From assembly GCF_001905145.1 (NCBI RefSeq), contig NZ_LWLB01000006.1, forward strand, positions 82,374 through 146,373: a stretch of 64,000 bases of DNA. The letters run 5' to 3'. The DNA is from Nocardiopsis sp. TSRI0078 (GTDB lineage: Bacteria; Actinomycetota; Actinomycetes; Streptosporangiales; Streptosporangiaceae). Numbering within the stretch: the stretch's first letter is position 1; each line of letters begins with the position of its first letter. Position numbers and translations under genes: made by a program. Under the pieces are notes generated by a model that searched no databases, was not told where the DNA came from, and worked only from the letters and a program-made list of their open reading frames with translations. Positions 1 through 10,542 of the stretch are shown in pieces.

Positions 1-1
1 G

Positions 2-1972
2 CTGCTGGCGGCGCTGCCGCCCGGCGCCGCCAAGAGGCTGGCCGACGACCTCGCGCCCGACAGCACCGCGGGCACCCCCGTGGAGACGGTCGCCACGCTC
101 CTGGCCGACCCCGCCCGGGTGGCGGCGCTGGTCGGCCAGGTGAGCGACGGACCGCAGGCCCGCAGGCTGCTGGACAGCATGGCCTGGGGGCCGCCCCACG
201 GAACCGTCTCCGGCGCCCGCCGCGAGGTCACCCTGGCCACCGCCTCCTCACCGGTCGACGCGCTCATCGCCCGCGCCCTGCTGCTGCCGAGCGGGGACGA
301 CACCCTCACGCTGCCGCGCGAGGTGGGGGTGTACCTGCGCTCGGGGCTGCTGTTCCGGGAGGTCACCACCGCCCCGCCGACGTTCGCGGGCACCGAGAAC
401 CCCGCCGACGCCGTCACCCGGGCGGCCGCCGGGCAGGCGTTCACGGTGCTGCGCGCGGTGGAGGAACTGCTGGAGCACTGGTCCCAGGAGCCGGCCGCGG
501 TGCTGCGCAACGGCGGGCTGGGCGTGCGCGACCTGCGCCGCGCGGCCCGGGTGATGGACACCGACGAGCCCACCGCCGCCCTGTTCGTGGAGGTCGCCCA
601 CGCCGCCGGGCTGCTCGCGGCGGACGACCGGGTCGAGGGCGAGTGGCTGCCCACCCGCGAGTACGACCTGTGGCGGGAGCGACCGCCCGAGCACCGGTGG
701 CTGCGCCTGGCGTCGGCGTGGCTGGAGTCGGAACGGGTGGCGACGCTGACCGGTTCGCGCGACTCGGGCGGCCGGGTGCGCAACCTGCTCGGTCCGGGCC
801 TGGTGCGGCCCGCGGCCCCGCAGGCCCGCCGCGACCTGCTCGGGGAGCTGGGCACCGCGGAGCCCGGGTTCGCGCCGCTGCCGGACTCGCTGTCCGCCCG
901 CCTGGCCTGGCGCCGTCCGCGCCGCCAGTCGCCGGTCCACGCCGAGCTGGTGCGGGCCGCCTCGACCGAGGCCGCCGCGCTCGGGCTGACGGGGCGGGGG
1001 GCGCTGGCCGACCACGTCCGGCCGCTGCTGGAGGGCGACGAGGACGCCGCTGCCCGGATCCTGGCCAAGGAGCTGCCCAGGCCGCTGGACTACGTGCTGG
1101 TCCAGGGCGACCTGACCGCGGTCGCGCCGGGGCCGCTGGTGCCCGACCTGGCCCGGGAGCTGGCCCTGGTCGCCGACGTGGAGTCCACCGGCGGGGCCAC
1201 CGTGTACCGGTTCACCGAGGAGTCGGTGCGCCGGGCCCTGGACGCCGGACGCGGCGCCGACGACGTCACCGCCATGCTCGAACGCCACTCGCGTACCCCG
1301 CTCCCCCAGGCGCTGCTGTACCTGGTGTCGGACGTGGGACGGCGGCACGGGCGGCTGCGCGCGGGTACGGCGTCGAGCTACCTGCGGTGCGACGAGCCCG
1401 CGCTGCTGGACGAGCTGGTCAGCGACCGCCGGGCCGAGGAGCTGGGGCTGCTGCGGCTCGCCCCGACCGTGGTGGCGAGCCGGTCGACCCGGCCGGCGCT
1501 GGTGGAGCGGCTGCGGCAGCTGGGGTACCACCCGGTGCCCGAGGGCGGGGACGGGTCGATGCGCCTGGGCCGCCCCGAGGTGCGGCGCGCCGACGCGGCG
1601 GACGTCCCGCCCGCGCCGGGCGAGGGGGGCTCCCCCCGGGAGCTGGCGGAGGCGGCGGTGCGCGCCCTGCGGGCCGGGGACGAGGCGGCCACGGCGGCGC
1701 GCAGGCCGGTCGCGCTGCCCGAGGACGGCCCGCCGGGTTCGCGGTCGGCGGCGGTGCTGGAGGTACTCGCGCGAGCGGCCCGCGAGGGGCGCAGGGTGTG
1801 GATCGGCTACACCGACACCGACGGGCGCCAGGTGAGCCGGATCGTGGAGCCCTCGGGCGTGGACGGCGGCTTCCTGACCGCCTACGACGCCACGCGCGCG
1901 GCGGTGCACCGGTTCGCGGTGCACCGGGTGACGGCCGTGGCCGAGCTGGAGCAGGAGTCCGGGGGGAGGTAG
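2..1972 (+). CDS. Helicase-associated / XPB N-terminal-like domain protein (5' truncated by window edge)
   Basis: The reading frame is open from the first bases of the window (LLAALPPGAAKRLADDL...) into the long protein that runs to the TAG at 1970, so the true start lies upstream. At least 656 residues are present. The C-terminal third carries a WYL-like beta segment (RRVWIGYTDTDGRQVSRIVEP), and the arrangement matches the actinobacterial helicase C-terminal domain/XPB-N family usually annotated as helicase-associated. No Walker motifs are seen, so it is unlikely to be an ATPase by itself. The complete XPB helicase gene follows 1.8 kb downstream; the two commonly neighbour each other in Actinobacteria, which suggests a shared DNA-repair or transcription role (inference). 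Confidence 0.8.
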   Translation: MLAALPPGAAKRLADDLAPDSTAGTPVETVATLLADPARVAALVGQVSDGPQARRLLDSMAWGPPHGTVSGARREVTLATASSPVDALIARALLLPSGDDTLTLPREVGVYLRSGLLFREVTTAPPTFAGTENPADAVTRAAAGQAFTVLRAVEELLEHWSQEPAAVLRNGGLGVRDLRRAARVMDTDEPTAALFVEVAHAAGLLAADDRVEGEWLPTREYDLWRERPPEHRWLRLASAWLESERVATLTGSRDSGGRVRNLLGPGLVRPAAPQARRDLLGELGTAEPGFAPLPDSLSARLAWRRPRRQSPVHAELVRAASTEAAALGLTGRGALADHVRPLLEGDEDAAARILAKELPRPLDYVLVQGDLTAVAPGPLVPDLARELALVADVESTGGATVYRFTEESVRRALDAGRGADDVTAMLERHSRTPLPQALLYLVSDVGRRHGRLRAGTASSYLRCDEPALLDELVSDRRAEELGLLRLAPTVVASRSTRPALVERLRQLGYHPVPEGGDGSMRLGRPEVRRADAADVPPAPGEGGSPRELAEAAVRALRAGDEAATAARRPVALPEDGPPGSRSAAVLEVLARAAREGRRVWIGYTDTDGRQVSRIVEPSGVDGGFLTAYDATRAAVHRFAVHRVTAVAELEQESGGR

Positions 1973-2093
1973 GGGCCTCCTCGGGGATCCCGGCCCGGTA
2001 CCGCCGGCCGGCCCGGGTCGCGAAGGCTCCGGAGGGGGCCGGCGGGTTAGGCTGAGGGCGAGTTGGTCGCCCACCGACAGCGAGAGAACCCCC

Positions 2094-2519
2094 ATGAGCA
2101 ACGCATCGCTGCCCCCCGGGGCATCGTCCCCCCGTGAGCACGGACGCGACGACGGCCGCGGGCGCGGGAGGACCCGGGATCCCGAGCGCGATCGCGACGG
2201 GGACCGCGGGGACGACCGCGGGGAACGCCAGGTGGCGGGCGGGTCCAGCAGCTCCACGATGGCCCTGATCCTGCACGCCCTGACCTTCGTGTGCTGTGCG
2301 AACTGGCTGTTCGGCATCGCCGGGATCGTGTTCGCGGTACGCGCCGCGCACGCACGCGACCGGGGGCGTCCGGACCAGGCCGAGACCCTCACCCGCTACT
2401 CCTGGTACTGCCTGGGCGCGGCCGGTGTGATGCTCTTCGTGATGCTGGTGCTGACGTTCGTGCTGTTCACCCAGGCGGGATCGTGGATCCAGGGGATCGT
2501 CCCGGTCATCAACTACTGA
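2094..2519 (+). CDS. Dispanin/CD225-like small membrane protein, copy 1
   Basis: The 141-residue protein has a hydrophilic, Arg/Asp/Gly-rich N-terminal 55 residues and then two membrane segments (about residues 58-85 and 106-132) joined by a short charged loop. The layout, with paired cysteines at the first segment (FVCCANW), an alanine-rich turn (VRAAHARDRGR) and a second helix starting at TRYSWYCLG, resembles the CD225/dispanin fold also found in IFITM proteins. It is the first of three consecutive genes of this architecture. The ATG at 2094 follows a modest purine stretch (gagagaa). The function of the bacterial members is unknown; a membrane-associated role is all that can be said. Confidence 0.7.
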   Translation: MSNASLPPGASSPREHGRDDGRGRGRTRDPERDRDGDRGDDRGERQVAGGSSSSTMALILHALTFVCCANWLFGIAGIVFAVRAAHARDRGRPDQAETLTRYSWYCLGAAGVMLFVMLVLTFVLFTQAGSWIQGIVPVINY

Positions 2520-2627
2520 CCGGGTTTGGCGGCCCGGGCCGACGGGCACCGCGTCTGAGCGGACGCGGGTAACGGACAAGGGCGTCGTGCGCTGGTGCGC
2601 GACGGCGGGGAGGCGGCACGAGCGGTG

Positions 2628-3128
2628 ATGAGAGGCAGGGGCGACCCGAGGAGCTTCTGGGAGAGGACGGCTCCCTCTCCCGGCCCGGCGCCGTCCAGGG
2701 GCGGGCCGCCGCCGGCTCCGCGGGAGTCCCCGGGACCGCCGGCGCCCTGGGGGCGGCCGGGAGCACCGGAGCGCCCCGGACCGGCGACGCCTCCCCGCAC
2801 CGGCCCCGTGTATCCTCCGGAGGCACCCCCGCCGTCCGCTCCCCCCGCGCGGGTGGGCGGCGCCGTGGCGGCGCTGGTGGTGGCGGTCCTGACCGTGGCG
2901 GGGCCGGCCCTGATGGTCTACCTGGACTTCTGGTTCTTCCTGCTGGTGGTGAACGTTCCGGGGATCGGCTTCGGAATCGCGACGCTGAGGAAGCTTCCCG
3001 ACCCGGTCGAGGTGGAGCGGTACATCCGTTACACCTGGGCGTGCACCTTCGCCTACGCCATCCTGTTCGTACTGTTCACGATCCCGGTCGTGGTCCTGTT
3101 CATGATGATGCTCCTCCTGACCTCCTGA
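2628..3128 (+). CDS. Dispanin/CD225-like small membrane protein, copy 2
   Basis: This 166-residue form starts at the ATG at 2628; an in-frame GTG at 2595 is an alternative. The first 75 residues are proline/glycine-rich and probably disordered, then two hydrophobic segments follow (from about RVGGAVAALVVAV and from about YTWACTFAYAILF) separated by a loop with conserved spacing to copies 1 and 3 (GFGIATLRKLPDPVEVERYIRYTW). The first segment lacks the paired cysteines of copies 1 and 3, so this copy has diverged. Only 75 bases separate the stop of copy 1 from the upstream GTG, and 49 bases separate this gene from the TTG of copy 3, so co-transcription is likely. Confidence 0.65.
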   Translation: MRGRGDPRSFWERTAPSPGPAPSRGGPPPAPRESPGPPAPWGRPGAPERPGPATPPRTGPVYPPEAPPPSAPPARVGGAVAALVVAVLTVAGPALMVYLDFWFFLLVVNVPGIGFGIATLRKLPDPVEVERYIRYTWACTFAYAILFVLFTIPVVVLFMMMLLLTS

Positions 3129-3177
3129 CCAGACCCTCTCCCCGGTGCTCCGGCACCCCGGACACGAAGACACGACA

Positions 3178-3678
3178 TTGAGCGAGAACCGGCCGCCCTG
3201 GCCCCCTCACGGCGGCTCCCCCCACCACGGCCACGACCAGTACGGCGCCTACGACCAGTACGGCGCCCCCGGCTCCCACAAGGACTCGACCGGCGGATAC
3301 AGCGGCTACGGCGGTCACGGCGCTCCGGCCGGCTGGCCCCCGCCGCCCGGCGGCGCCCCCGTGCCCCCGCCCGGGCCCGGTTACGGCACGGGGCCGTATC
3401 ACCTCCCCCATCCGGGCTTCCCCCACCAGGCGGAGCCGCAGAACCTGGCCAGCCCGATCCTGGCCCTGTGCCTGTCCGTCCTCATGGTGGTGACGTGCTG
3501 CGGCGCCCTGGGGATCGTCGGGACCGTCTTCTCCGCGCTGGCGCTCTCGGAGAGGACGAACCCGGAGAAGTTCCGGCGCCACACCCGCAACGCCTGGATC
3601 GCCAACGGCGTCGTCCTGGGCCTGGTACTCGTCCTCGTCGGATCCCTCGTGGTCTCCGAGGTCACCGCCGGGACCTGA
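3178..3678 (+). CDS. Dispanin/CD225-like small membrane protein, copy 3
   Basis: I place the start at the TTG at 3178 (MSENRPPWPPHGG...) because the residues after it look like a normal proline/glycine-rich leader; an in-frame GTG at 3145 is the alternative. The N-terminal 75 residues include repeated DQYGAYDQYGAPG and PPPG patterns. The membrane part has CCGALGIVGTVFSALALSERTNPEKFRRHTRNAW between two hydrophobic helices, the clearest CD225-like core of the three copies. It is the last gene of the triplet, 122 bases before the XPB start. The three copies share architecture rather than close sequence, so duplication appears old. Confidence 0.7.
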   Translation: MSENRPPWPPHGGSPHHGHDQYGAYDQYGAPGSHKDSTGGYSGYGGHGAPAGWPPPPGGAPVPPPGPGYGTGPYHLPHPGFPHQAEPQNLASPILALCLSVLMVVTCCGALGIVGTVFSALALSERTNPEKFRRHTRNAWIANGVVLGLVLVLVGSLVVSEVTAGT

Positions 3679-3800
3679 GCAGGCCGCCCCCGCGGCCCGT
3701 GGCGGCGGCGTCCGTCTGAGACCACGGTTTCGCGGGCATGATCAGGAGCCCGGATGCGTTGCACCTGGGGTCGCCCCTCCCCGTGAGATTGAAGGTCCGT

Positions 3801-5447
3801 GTGTCCTGCCTGATCGTCCAGTCCGACAAGACGCTCCTGCTCGAGGTCGACCACGAGCTCGCCGGCGAGTGCCGCCGGGCCATCGCCCCCTTCGCCGAGC
3901 TGGAGCGCGCCCCCGAACACGTGCACACCTACCGGATCACCCCGCTCGCGCTGTGGAACTCCCGGGCCGCGGGGCACGACGCGGAGCAGGTCGTGGACGC
4001 GCTGATCCGGTTCTCCAAGTTCCCGGTGCCGCACTCGCTGCTGGTGGACATCGCCGAGACGATGGACCGCTACGGCCGGCTCCGGATCGTCGGCGACCCG
4101 GTGCACGGGCTGGTCCTGGAGTCCTCGGACCGGGCCGTGCTGGAGGAGGTCGTCCGCGCCCGGAAGCTCAGGGGGATGCTGGGCGAGCGACTGGGCGAGG
4201 ACTCGGTCGCCGTGCACCCGAGCGAGCGCGGCAACCTCAAGCAGGCGCTGCTGAAGATCGGCTGGCCCGCCGAGGACCTGGCCGGGTACGTGGACGGCGA
4301 GGCGCACCGGATCGACCTGGACCAGGACGGCTGGGAGCTGCGCGGCTACCAGAAGGAGGCCGCCGAGAGCTTCCACGCGGGCGGCTCCGGCGTGGTGGTG
4401 CTGCCGTGCGGCGCGGGCAAGACCATCGTCGGCGCGGCGGCGATGGCCATGACCGGCGCGACCACGCTCATCCTGGTGACCAACACCGTGTCGGTGCACC
4501 AGTGGAGGACGGAGCTGCTGCGGCGCACCTCGCTGACGGAGGACGAGATCGGCGAGTACTCGGGCACCCGCAAGGAGATCCGCCCGGTCACGATCGCCAC
4601 CTACCAGGTGATGGCGGCCAAGCGTAAGGGCGCGTACACGCACCTGGAGCTGTTCGACGCCCGCGACTGGGGGCTCGTGGTCTACGACGAGGTGCACCTG
4701 CTGCCCGCACCGATCTTCCGGATGACCGCCGACCTCCAGGCGCGTCGCCGCCTGGGGCTGACCGCGACCCTGGTGCGCGAGGACGGCCGCGAGGGCGACG
4801 TGTTCTCCCTGATCGGCCCCAAGCGCTACGACGCCCCGTGGAAGGACATGGAGAACCAGGGGTGGATCGCCCCGGCGGACTGCGTGGAGGTCCGGGTGGA
4901 CCTGTCGCAGTCCGAGCGGCTGGCGTACGCGACCGCCGAGCCGGAGGACCGCTACCGGTTCTGCGCCTCCTCCGAGACCAAGACCTCCGTGGTCCGGGAG
5001 ATCGTGGAGCGCCACCCCGAGGAGCAGGTGCTGGTGATCGGCTCCTACATCGACCAGCTGGACGAGCTGGGCGAGTCACTGGGCGCGCCGGTGATCAAGG
5101 GCGAGACGCGCAACAAGGAGCGCGAGCGGCTCTTCGACGCCTTCCGCTCCGGGGAGCTGCGGACGCTGGTGGTCTCCAAGGTCGCGAACTTCTCCATCGA
5201 CCTGCCCGAGGCCGGTGTCGCGGTGCAGGTGTCGGGCTCCTTCGGCTCCCGCCAGGAGGAGGCCCAGCGGCTGGGCCGGGTGCTGCGCCCCAAGTCCGAC
5301 GGACGCGCGGCCCGCTTCTACGCCGTGGTGGCCCGCGACACCCTCGACCAGGACTACGCCGCGCACCGGCAGCGGTTCCTGGCCGAGCAGGGTTACGCCT
5401 ACAGGATCACCGACGCCACCGACCTGCTCTCGGGCGAGGAGATCTGA
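3801..5447 (+). CDS. DNA repair helicase XPB (superfamily 2)
   Basis: This 548-residue protein is an XPB/ERCC3-type 3'-5' DNA helicase as found in Actinobacteria. Visible motifs are the Walker A LPCGAGKT, the DEVH box (VVYDEVHLLP), the LGLTATL motif III, and the C-terminal helicase half ending in the motif VI QEEAQRLGRVLRPKSDG. The N-terminal block (LIVQSDKTLLLEVDH, then VHTYRITPLALWNSRAAGHDAEQVVD) is typical of the family. I choose the GTG at 3801 because a GAAGG box lies 6 bases upstream and family members begin just before LIVQSDKTLLL; an ATG at 3738 would add 21 atypical residues. The role is presumably in nucleotide excision repair or transcription-coupled DNA opening. Confidence 0.93.
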   Translation: MSCLIVQSDKTLLLEVDHELAGECRRAIAPFAELERAPEHVHTYRITPLALWNSRAAGHDAEQVVDALIRFSKFPVPHSLLVDIAETMDRYGRLRIVGDPVHGLVLESSDRAVLEEVVRARKLRGMLGERLGEDSVAVHPSERGNLKQALLKIGWPAEDLAGYVDGEAHRIDLDQDGWELRGYQKEAAESFHAGGSGVVVLPCGAGKTIVGAAAMAMTGATTLILVTNTVSVHQWRTELLRRTSLTEDEIGEYSGTRKEIRPVTIATYQVMAAKRKGAYTHLELFDARDWGLVVYDEVHLLPAPIFRMTADLQARRRLGLTATLVREDGREGDVFSLIGPKRYDAPWKDMENQGWIAPADCVEVRVDLSQSERLAYATAEPEDRYRFCASSETKTSVVREIVERHPEEQVLVIGSYIDQLDELGESLGAPVIKGETRNKERERLFDAFRSGELRTLVVSKVANFSIDLPEAGVAVQVSGSFGSRQEEAQRLGRVLRPKSDGRAARFYAVVARDTLDQDYAAHRQRFLAEQGYAYRITDATDLLSGEEI

Positions 5448-5556
5448 CCGGGCCCGGGCCCTCGACGGCGCGGGGGTGGCGTCCGCCCTCCCCCGGTGGC
5501 CGCCTCCGCCCTCGGCGGGGGACGGGGCCGCGTCGGGGCGCCGGCCGTCCCTGCCG

Positions 5557-5793
5557 TCAGACGGAGGGCAGGACGCCCATGACGTAGGTGCCCGCCGCGA
5601 TCATCCAGGCCACCAGGGAGTAACTGAGGGTGCGGGTGCGCAGGAGCCGGTCCCCCCGGACGGAGGGCGCGGCGAAGGCGGCCACCAGGAGCGCCAGGCC
5701 GAGCAGCGCGGGGATGGCGGAGGCCAACGCGAAGAGCTGGGTCTGGGCGGCGCACGCGGTGTAGCCGGAAGTGCCGGGATCACCACAGAACAC
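5557..5793 (-). CDS. Small two-helix membrane protein, unknown function
   Basis: Reading from a GTG at 5793 gives 78 residues (MFCGDPGTSGYTACAAQTQLF...). A GGGGGA box sits 4 bases before this start. The protein has a short extracytoplasmic-looking N terminus with two cysteines, and two membrane helices (about residues 17-40 and 57-75) joined by a positively charged loop (RGDRLLRTRT), giving an inside loop by the positive-inside rule. A longer frame extends to 6039 but its extra residues have no RBS and are low-complexity. I do not recognise a named family. It is convergent with xpb and divergent from the R2lox gene. Confidence 0.6.
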   Translation of the reverse strand: MFCGDPGTSGYTACAAQTQLFALASAIPALLGLALLVAAFAAPSVRGDRLLRTRTLSYSLVAWMIAAGTYVMGVLPSV

Positions 5794-6076
5794 GTCGTCC
5801 CCCGATCGATCGTTCGGTGCGGGCGGTACTCCCTGACCGTACCGTTTCGGAAGAGGCGGACCGCCAACGACACCGGCCGAATCCCGGCTTCGCCGCGGCT
5901 CCGGGAACGGTCCGCCCCGTCCCCGGCCGGGTCGGCGACCGGAGGACCCGTGCTCCGCTGCCCTCTCCAATAGAACCGGATTCGGTTTTCTGTGACGCAC
6001 ACCTCCCCCGCCCTTTACACAGAGCCCTTCCGTGTCCAATCATGAGGGCACGACAGCGTCCCCAGGAGGTCCTCCC

Positions 6077-7117
6077 ATGCCCGACGCCCCCGCCCCCGGG
6101 TCCCCCGCCCCCGACGGTGCCGACGCCCCGGCCCCCGGCCTCCCCGAACCGGCCGCCGCCGATCAGCGCACCGGCTTCCACTCCCTCCGCAAGGGCGGCC
6201 TGAACTGGGAGTCCCTGCCGCTCAGGCTCTTCAACAAGGGCAACGCCAGGTTCTGGGACCCCGCGGACATCGATCTGAGCCAGGACGCCGAGGACTGGGA
6301 GAAGCTGGGCGAGGGGGCCCGCACGCGCATCCTGCGGCTGTGCGCGTTCTTCGTGGCGGGCGAGGAGGCGGTCACCGAGGACATCCAGCCCTTCATCCGG
6401 GCCATGGCCGCGGAGGGGCGGCTGGGCGACGAGATGTACCTGACCCAGTTCGCGTTCGAGGAGGCCAAGCACGTCCAGGCCTTCCGGCTGTGGCTGGACG
6501 CGATCGGGGTCCACGACGACCTGCACGAGCACGTCGACGCCAACCCGGGCTACCGCAAGCTGTTCTACGAGGAGCTGCCCGGGTCGCTGGAGAGGCTGCT
6601 GGAGGACCCGGGCCCCCGCAACCAGGTGCGCGCCTCGGTGACCTACAACCACGTCATCGAGGGGTCTTTGGCACTGACCGGCTACTACGCCTGGAACCAC
6701 GTGTGCACGGTGCGGGACGTCTTCCCCGGCATGCGTCAGATCGTGCGGCGGATCGGCGACGACGAGCGGCGCCACATGGCGTGGGGGACCTTCACCTGCC
6801 GGCGCCACGTCGCGGCCGACGACGCCAACTGGGACGTGGTGCGCGAGCGCCTGGACGAGCTGCTGCCGCACGTGATGTCCACGGTCGAGCGCGGCGAGGA
6901 GCCGTCGCAGGACCCCGACACGCAGCGCTACGAACTGCCGCCCGGGGAGCTGGTCAGGTACGCGGGCGACCGGGCGCTGCGGCGCCTGGGCGCGATCGAG
7001 TCCGCGCGCGGGGTGTCCGTGTCCCGGATCGACCTGGACGCCGCCCCCGAGGACCTGGAGGAGCGGTTCGGCGAGGAGGACCGGGAGGCCATGCGCCGGG
7101 CGCTCGCCCGGGGCTGA
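6077..7117 (+). CDS. R2-like ligand-binding oxidase (R2lox, Mn/Fe ferritin-like)
   Basis: The 346-residue protein strongly matches the mycobacterial R2lox proteins rather than a true ribonucleotide reductase beta chain. The metal ligands can be placed: E96, E129 and H132 (FEEAKH), E195 (NHVIEGSLALTGYY), E230 and H233 (GDDERRH). The residues that form the Val-Tyr cross-link in characterised R2lox are also present as V99 (GEEAVT) and Y190 (ASVTYN). The start at 6077 is fixed by AGGAGG 7 bases upstream. The first 35 residues are Pro/Ala-rich and extra compared with the mycobacterial protein. It is a two-electron oxidase in characterised relatives, with the physiological substrate unknown. No nrdE-like partner lies nearby, consistent with a non-RNR role. 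Confidence 0.9.
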   Translation: MPDAPAPGSPAPDGADAPAPGLPEPAAADQRTGFHSLRKGGLNWESLPLRLFNKGNARFWDPADIDLSQDAEDWEKLGEGARTRILRLCAFFVAGEEAVTEDIQPFIRAMAAEGRLGDEMYLTQFAFEEAKHVQAFRLWLDAIGVHDDLHEHVDANPGYRKLFYEELPGSLERLLEDPGPRNQVRASVTYNHVIEGSLALTGYYAWNHVCTVRDVFPGMRQIVRRIGDDERRHMAWGTFTCRRHVAADDANWDVVRERLDELLPHVMSTVERGEEPSQDPDTQRYELPPGELVRYAGDRALRRLGAIESARGVSVSRIDLDAAPEDLEERFGEEDREAMRRALARG

Positions 7118-7210
7118 CGGCCGAGGCCGGGGGCGGACCAGCGGACCGGAGGCGGCGGGCGGGAGCCGGTGGGACGGGACCGTCGGCCCCGGCGAGCGCC
7201 CGGTGCCCCC

Positions 7211-8284
7211 TCAGAGGGCGCCGTGGGGCAGCGGCTCCTCCCCGTGCCGCAGGTCGCGGCGCCCGCGCTCGGCCTCCAGGGCGATTCGGCCGAACGGCTC
7301 GGTCCTCCAGTCGCCGCCCTCCTGGTGGTTGGCGTAGAGCACCTCGCCGTCGCGGGAGAGCACGTAGAGCGATTCCACCAGCCGGTGGGTCTCCAGGAAC
7401 TCCACCGTGTTGGGCACTCCCAGGTAGAAACGGTCGTGGTGGAGTTCAGAGATCCACCTGCCGAAACCCTGATGGGCACGGGCCCTCGCGTAGCGGTCGG
7501 CGAGTGAGGACCGGCTGTTGGAGGAGTGGGTGGCCACGAAGGCGACCTCGACCCGGTATCCGGCGTCGTGGAACCCCTCGACCCAGGACGCCGCCCGGTC
7601 GGCGCGGCCGAGGGGGTGGCTGCACACCACGTCCACGCGGCCCGCGCGCAGGTGGTCCATGGCGAGTCCGTGCAGCCCGCCGACCTGCCGGGCCAGGGAG
7701 GAGGACGCCACGCGGTCGTCGGCGGTCATCGCCCACTCGTAGTCGGGCGACAGGCGCAGCAGGTCGTCGCCGTCGTAGCTGACGGTGCCCTCGGGCAGGA
7801 CGGGCAGGAGGAGGCGCTGCAGGGTGGACGTGCCCGAACCGGGCTGACCGCCGAGCAGCAGGAGCCGGGGGCGTTCGCGGGCGGCGCCCGTGAGCCTGTC
7901 GCGGAGCGCGAGGTCGAACAGAGCGGCCAGTTCCGCCTCCGCCAGGGTCCTGCGCGGGTCCCCGGGGGTGGCTCCCCCGCGGACGCGCACGGGTTCCGCC
8001 CGTAGTTCGGCGAGGACCCCGGGCAGCTCGCGGTTGGCCCGGTCGACCTCGTCGGGGGTGAGGAAGGGCAACCGGGCCTCCTCCGCGAGGAGCTCGGCGG
8101 CGCGCTCCCTGAGCCCGGGGCGGGTGTCGGCGCGGCCCAGGCATGCGCCGACGGCCGCGCCGTACAGGTTGTGGGCCCGCTCGCGCGCCTCCCGCAGGGC
8201 CCTGGTCTGCGTTGGGACGCCGCCGTGGGAGCTCTCCGCCAGGAGCGGCCGGAGGATCCGCTCCTCCGTGTGCGAAGCCGCCAT
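7211..8284 (-). CDS. Zeta-toxin-like P-loop kinase
   Basis: The 357-residue protein has a Walker A GGQPGSGTST at about residues 146-155, followed by the SYDGDDLL segment and a downstream helical region resembling the zeta-toxin/UDP-GlcNAc kinase family. The N-terminal ~130 residues are helical and not recognised. The ATG at 8284 has GGAAGG 8 bases upstream, better placed than the GTG at 8293. No epsilon-like antitoxin gene is adjacent; the neighbours are R2lox (convergent) and the cellulase (same strand, downstream in transcription order it is separate). Zeta-like proteins also occur as non-toxic chromosomal kinases, so toxicity is not implied. Confidence 0.75.
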   Translation of the reverse strand: MAASHTEERILRPLLAESSHGGVPTQTRALREARERAHNLYGAAVGACLGRADTRPGLRERAAELLAEEARLPFLTPDEVDRANRELPGVLAELRAEPVRVRGGATPGDPRRTLAEAELAALFDLALRDRLTGAARERPRLLLLGGQPGSGTSTLQRLLLPVLPEGTVSYDGDDLLRLSPDYEWAMTADDRVASSSLARQVGGLHGLAMDHLRAGRVDVVCSHPLGRADRAASWVEGFHDAGYRVEVAFVATHSSNSRSSLADRYARARAHQGFGRWISELHHDRFYLGVPNTVEFLETHRLVESLYVLSRDGEVLYANHQEGGDWRTEPFGRIALEAERGRRDLRHGEEPLPHGAL

Positions 8285-8473
8285 GCTGTCCACCTTCCAG
8301 GCTTCGGAGGCGGCCGTGACCCCGGGCCGGGGGACCGGCCCGGAGGGGCCGGAGCCGGCCGGTCACCGCCACTGACACCGGGGATGCTAGTGCGTCGCCC
8401 CGCCGAAGGTGCGGGGTTCGGCTCCGCTGGCCGAAGGCGGACAGGAGGGCGGGGCCGTGAGGGGCCGGGAGCG

Positions 8474-8511
8474 CCGACGGGGCGGGGCGCGGGAAGGCCC
8501 CACCCCGTCGG
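8474..8511 (-). terminator. Hairpin downstream of the cellulase gene
   Basis: On the minus strand CCGACGGGG-T-GGGGC pairs with GCCCC-G-CCCCGTCGG around an 8-base loop, 31 bases past the cellulase stop. There is no long U tract, as is common in high-GC actinomycetes. Confidence 0.55.
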
Positions 8512-8541
8512 GTGTCCGGAGCCGTCAGGATCCCGGATCCG

Positions 8542-9978
<1,437 letters not shown>

Positions 9979-10063
9979 CTACCCCGCGAACTCCTCCAGT
10001 CCCAGGGGGGTAACGGCTGCTTTTCCCATAAATCGCATCCGCGGCATGACATAGGGTGATCAC

Positions 10064-10486
10064 ATGTCCTCCACCCCGTCCTCCCCTCCCGCCGTCATCG
10101 ACGCCCTGGCCTGGGTCCACGTACGCGAGGGACGCCTGCTGTGCGTCCGCACCGAGGGGGTGGACCTGTTCTACCTCCCCGGCGGCAAGCGCGAACCGGG
10201 GGAGAGCGACGAGGCCGCCGTGGCCAGGGAGGCCCGCGAGGAGGTCAGCGTGGTCCTGCGTCCGGGCACGTTCCGCAGGATCGCGGTGATCGAGGAGGCG
10301 GCCCACGCACAGGCCCCGGGCACGCGGGTGCGGCTGTCGTGCCACACCGCGGAGCACGACGGCGAGATCAGGGTGGACAACGAGATCGCCGACCTGGCGT
10401 GGATCGGCTTCGCCGAGCGGGAGCGCTGCGCTCCGGCCGTGCGCCGCCTCATCGAGCTGCTGCACGCCGAGGGCACCGTCCGCTAG
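10064..10486 (+). CDS. Nudix hydrolase
   Basis: The 140-residue protein contains the Nudix box at about residues 43-65: GGKREPGESDEAAVAREAREE, then VSV. The Gx5Ex7REUxEE core is intact, with Ser in place of the last conserved Gly. Substrate specificity (nucleoside diphosphate derivative) cannot be told from sequence. The ATG at 10064 begins shortly after a GGGTGA stretch. The gene is divergent from the cellulase across the CebR-type box, but the box is 98 bases away from its start, so co-regulation is possible but unproven. Confidence 0.88.
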   Translation: MSSTPSSPPAVIDALAWVHVREGRLLCVRTEGVDLFYLPGGKREPGESDEAAVAREAREEVSVVLRPGTFRRIAVIEEAAHAQAPGTRVRLSCHTAEHDGEIRVDNEIADLAWIGFAERERCAPAVRRLIELLHAEGTVR

Positions 10487-10492
10487 GAGGCC

Positions 10493-10515
10493 CCACGCTC
10501 GTTGATCTTGTACTC
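10493..10515. repeat. Dispersed intergenic repeat, copy 1
   Basis: This 23-base segment (core CGTTGATCTTGTAC) matches 52110-52132 with three mismatches, all C/T. Both copies are intergenic, just after a gene end. Here it sits between the Nudix and hydrolase genes and could carry promoter or processing information; no function is assigned. Confidence 0.5.
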
Positions 10516-10542
10516 AGAAGGCGCGGGCGTAGCGTGGCTGAC

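Noticed and set aside
248..2392. Very long minus-strand open frame opposite the XPB-N gene
   Set aside because: It is Arg/Gly/Pro-rich, has no domain pattern and is the antisense shadow of a GC3-rich gene; the plus-strand frame shows real motifs.
7211..8284. A toxin-antitoxin pair for the zeta-like protein
   Set aside because: No small antitoxin gene lies immediately upstream or downstream; only the kinase is present.
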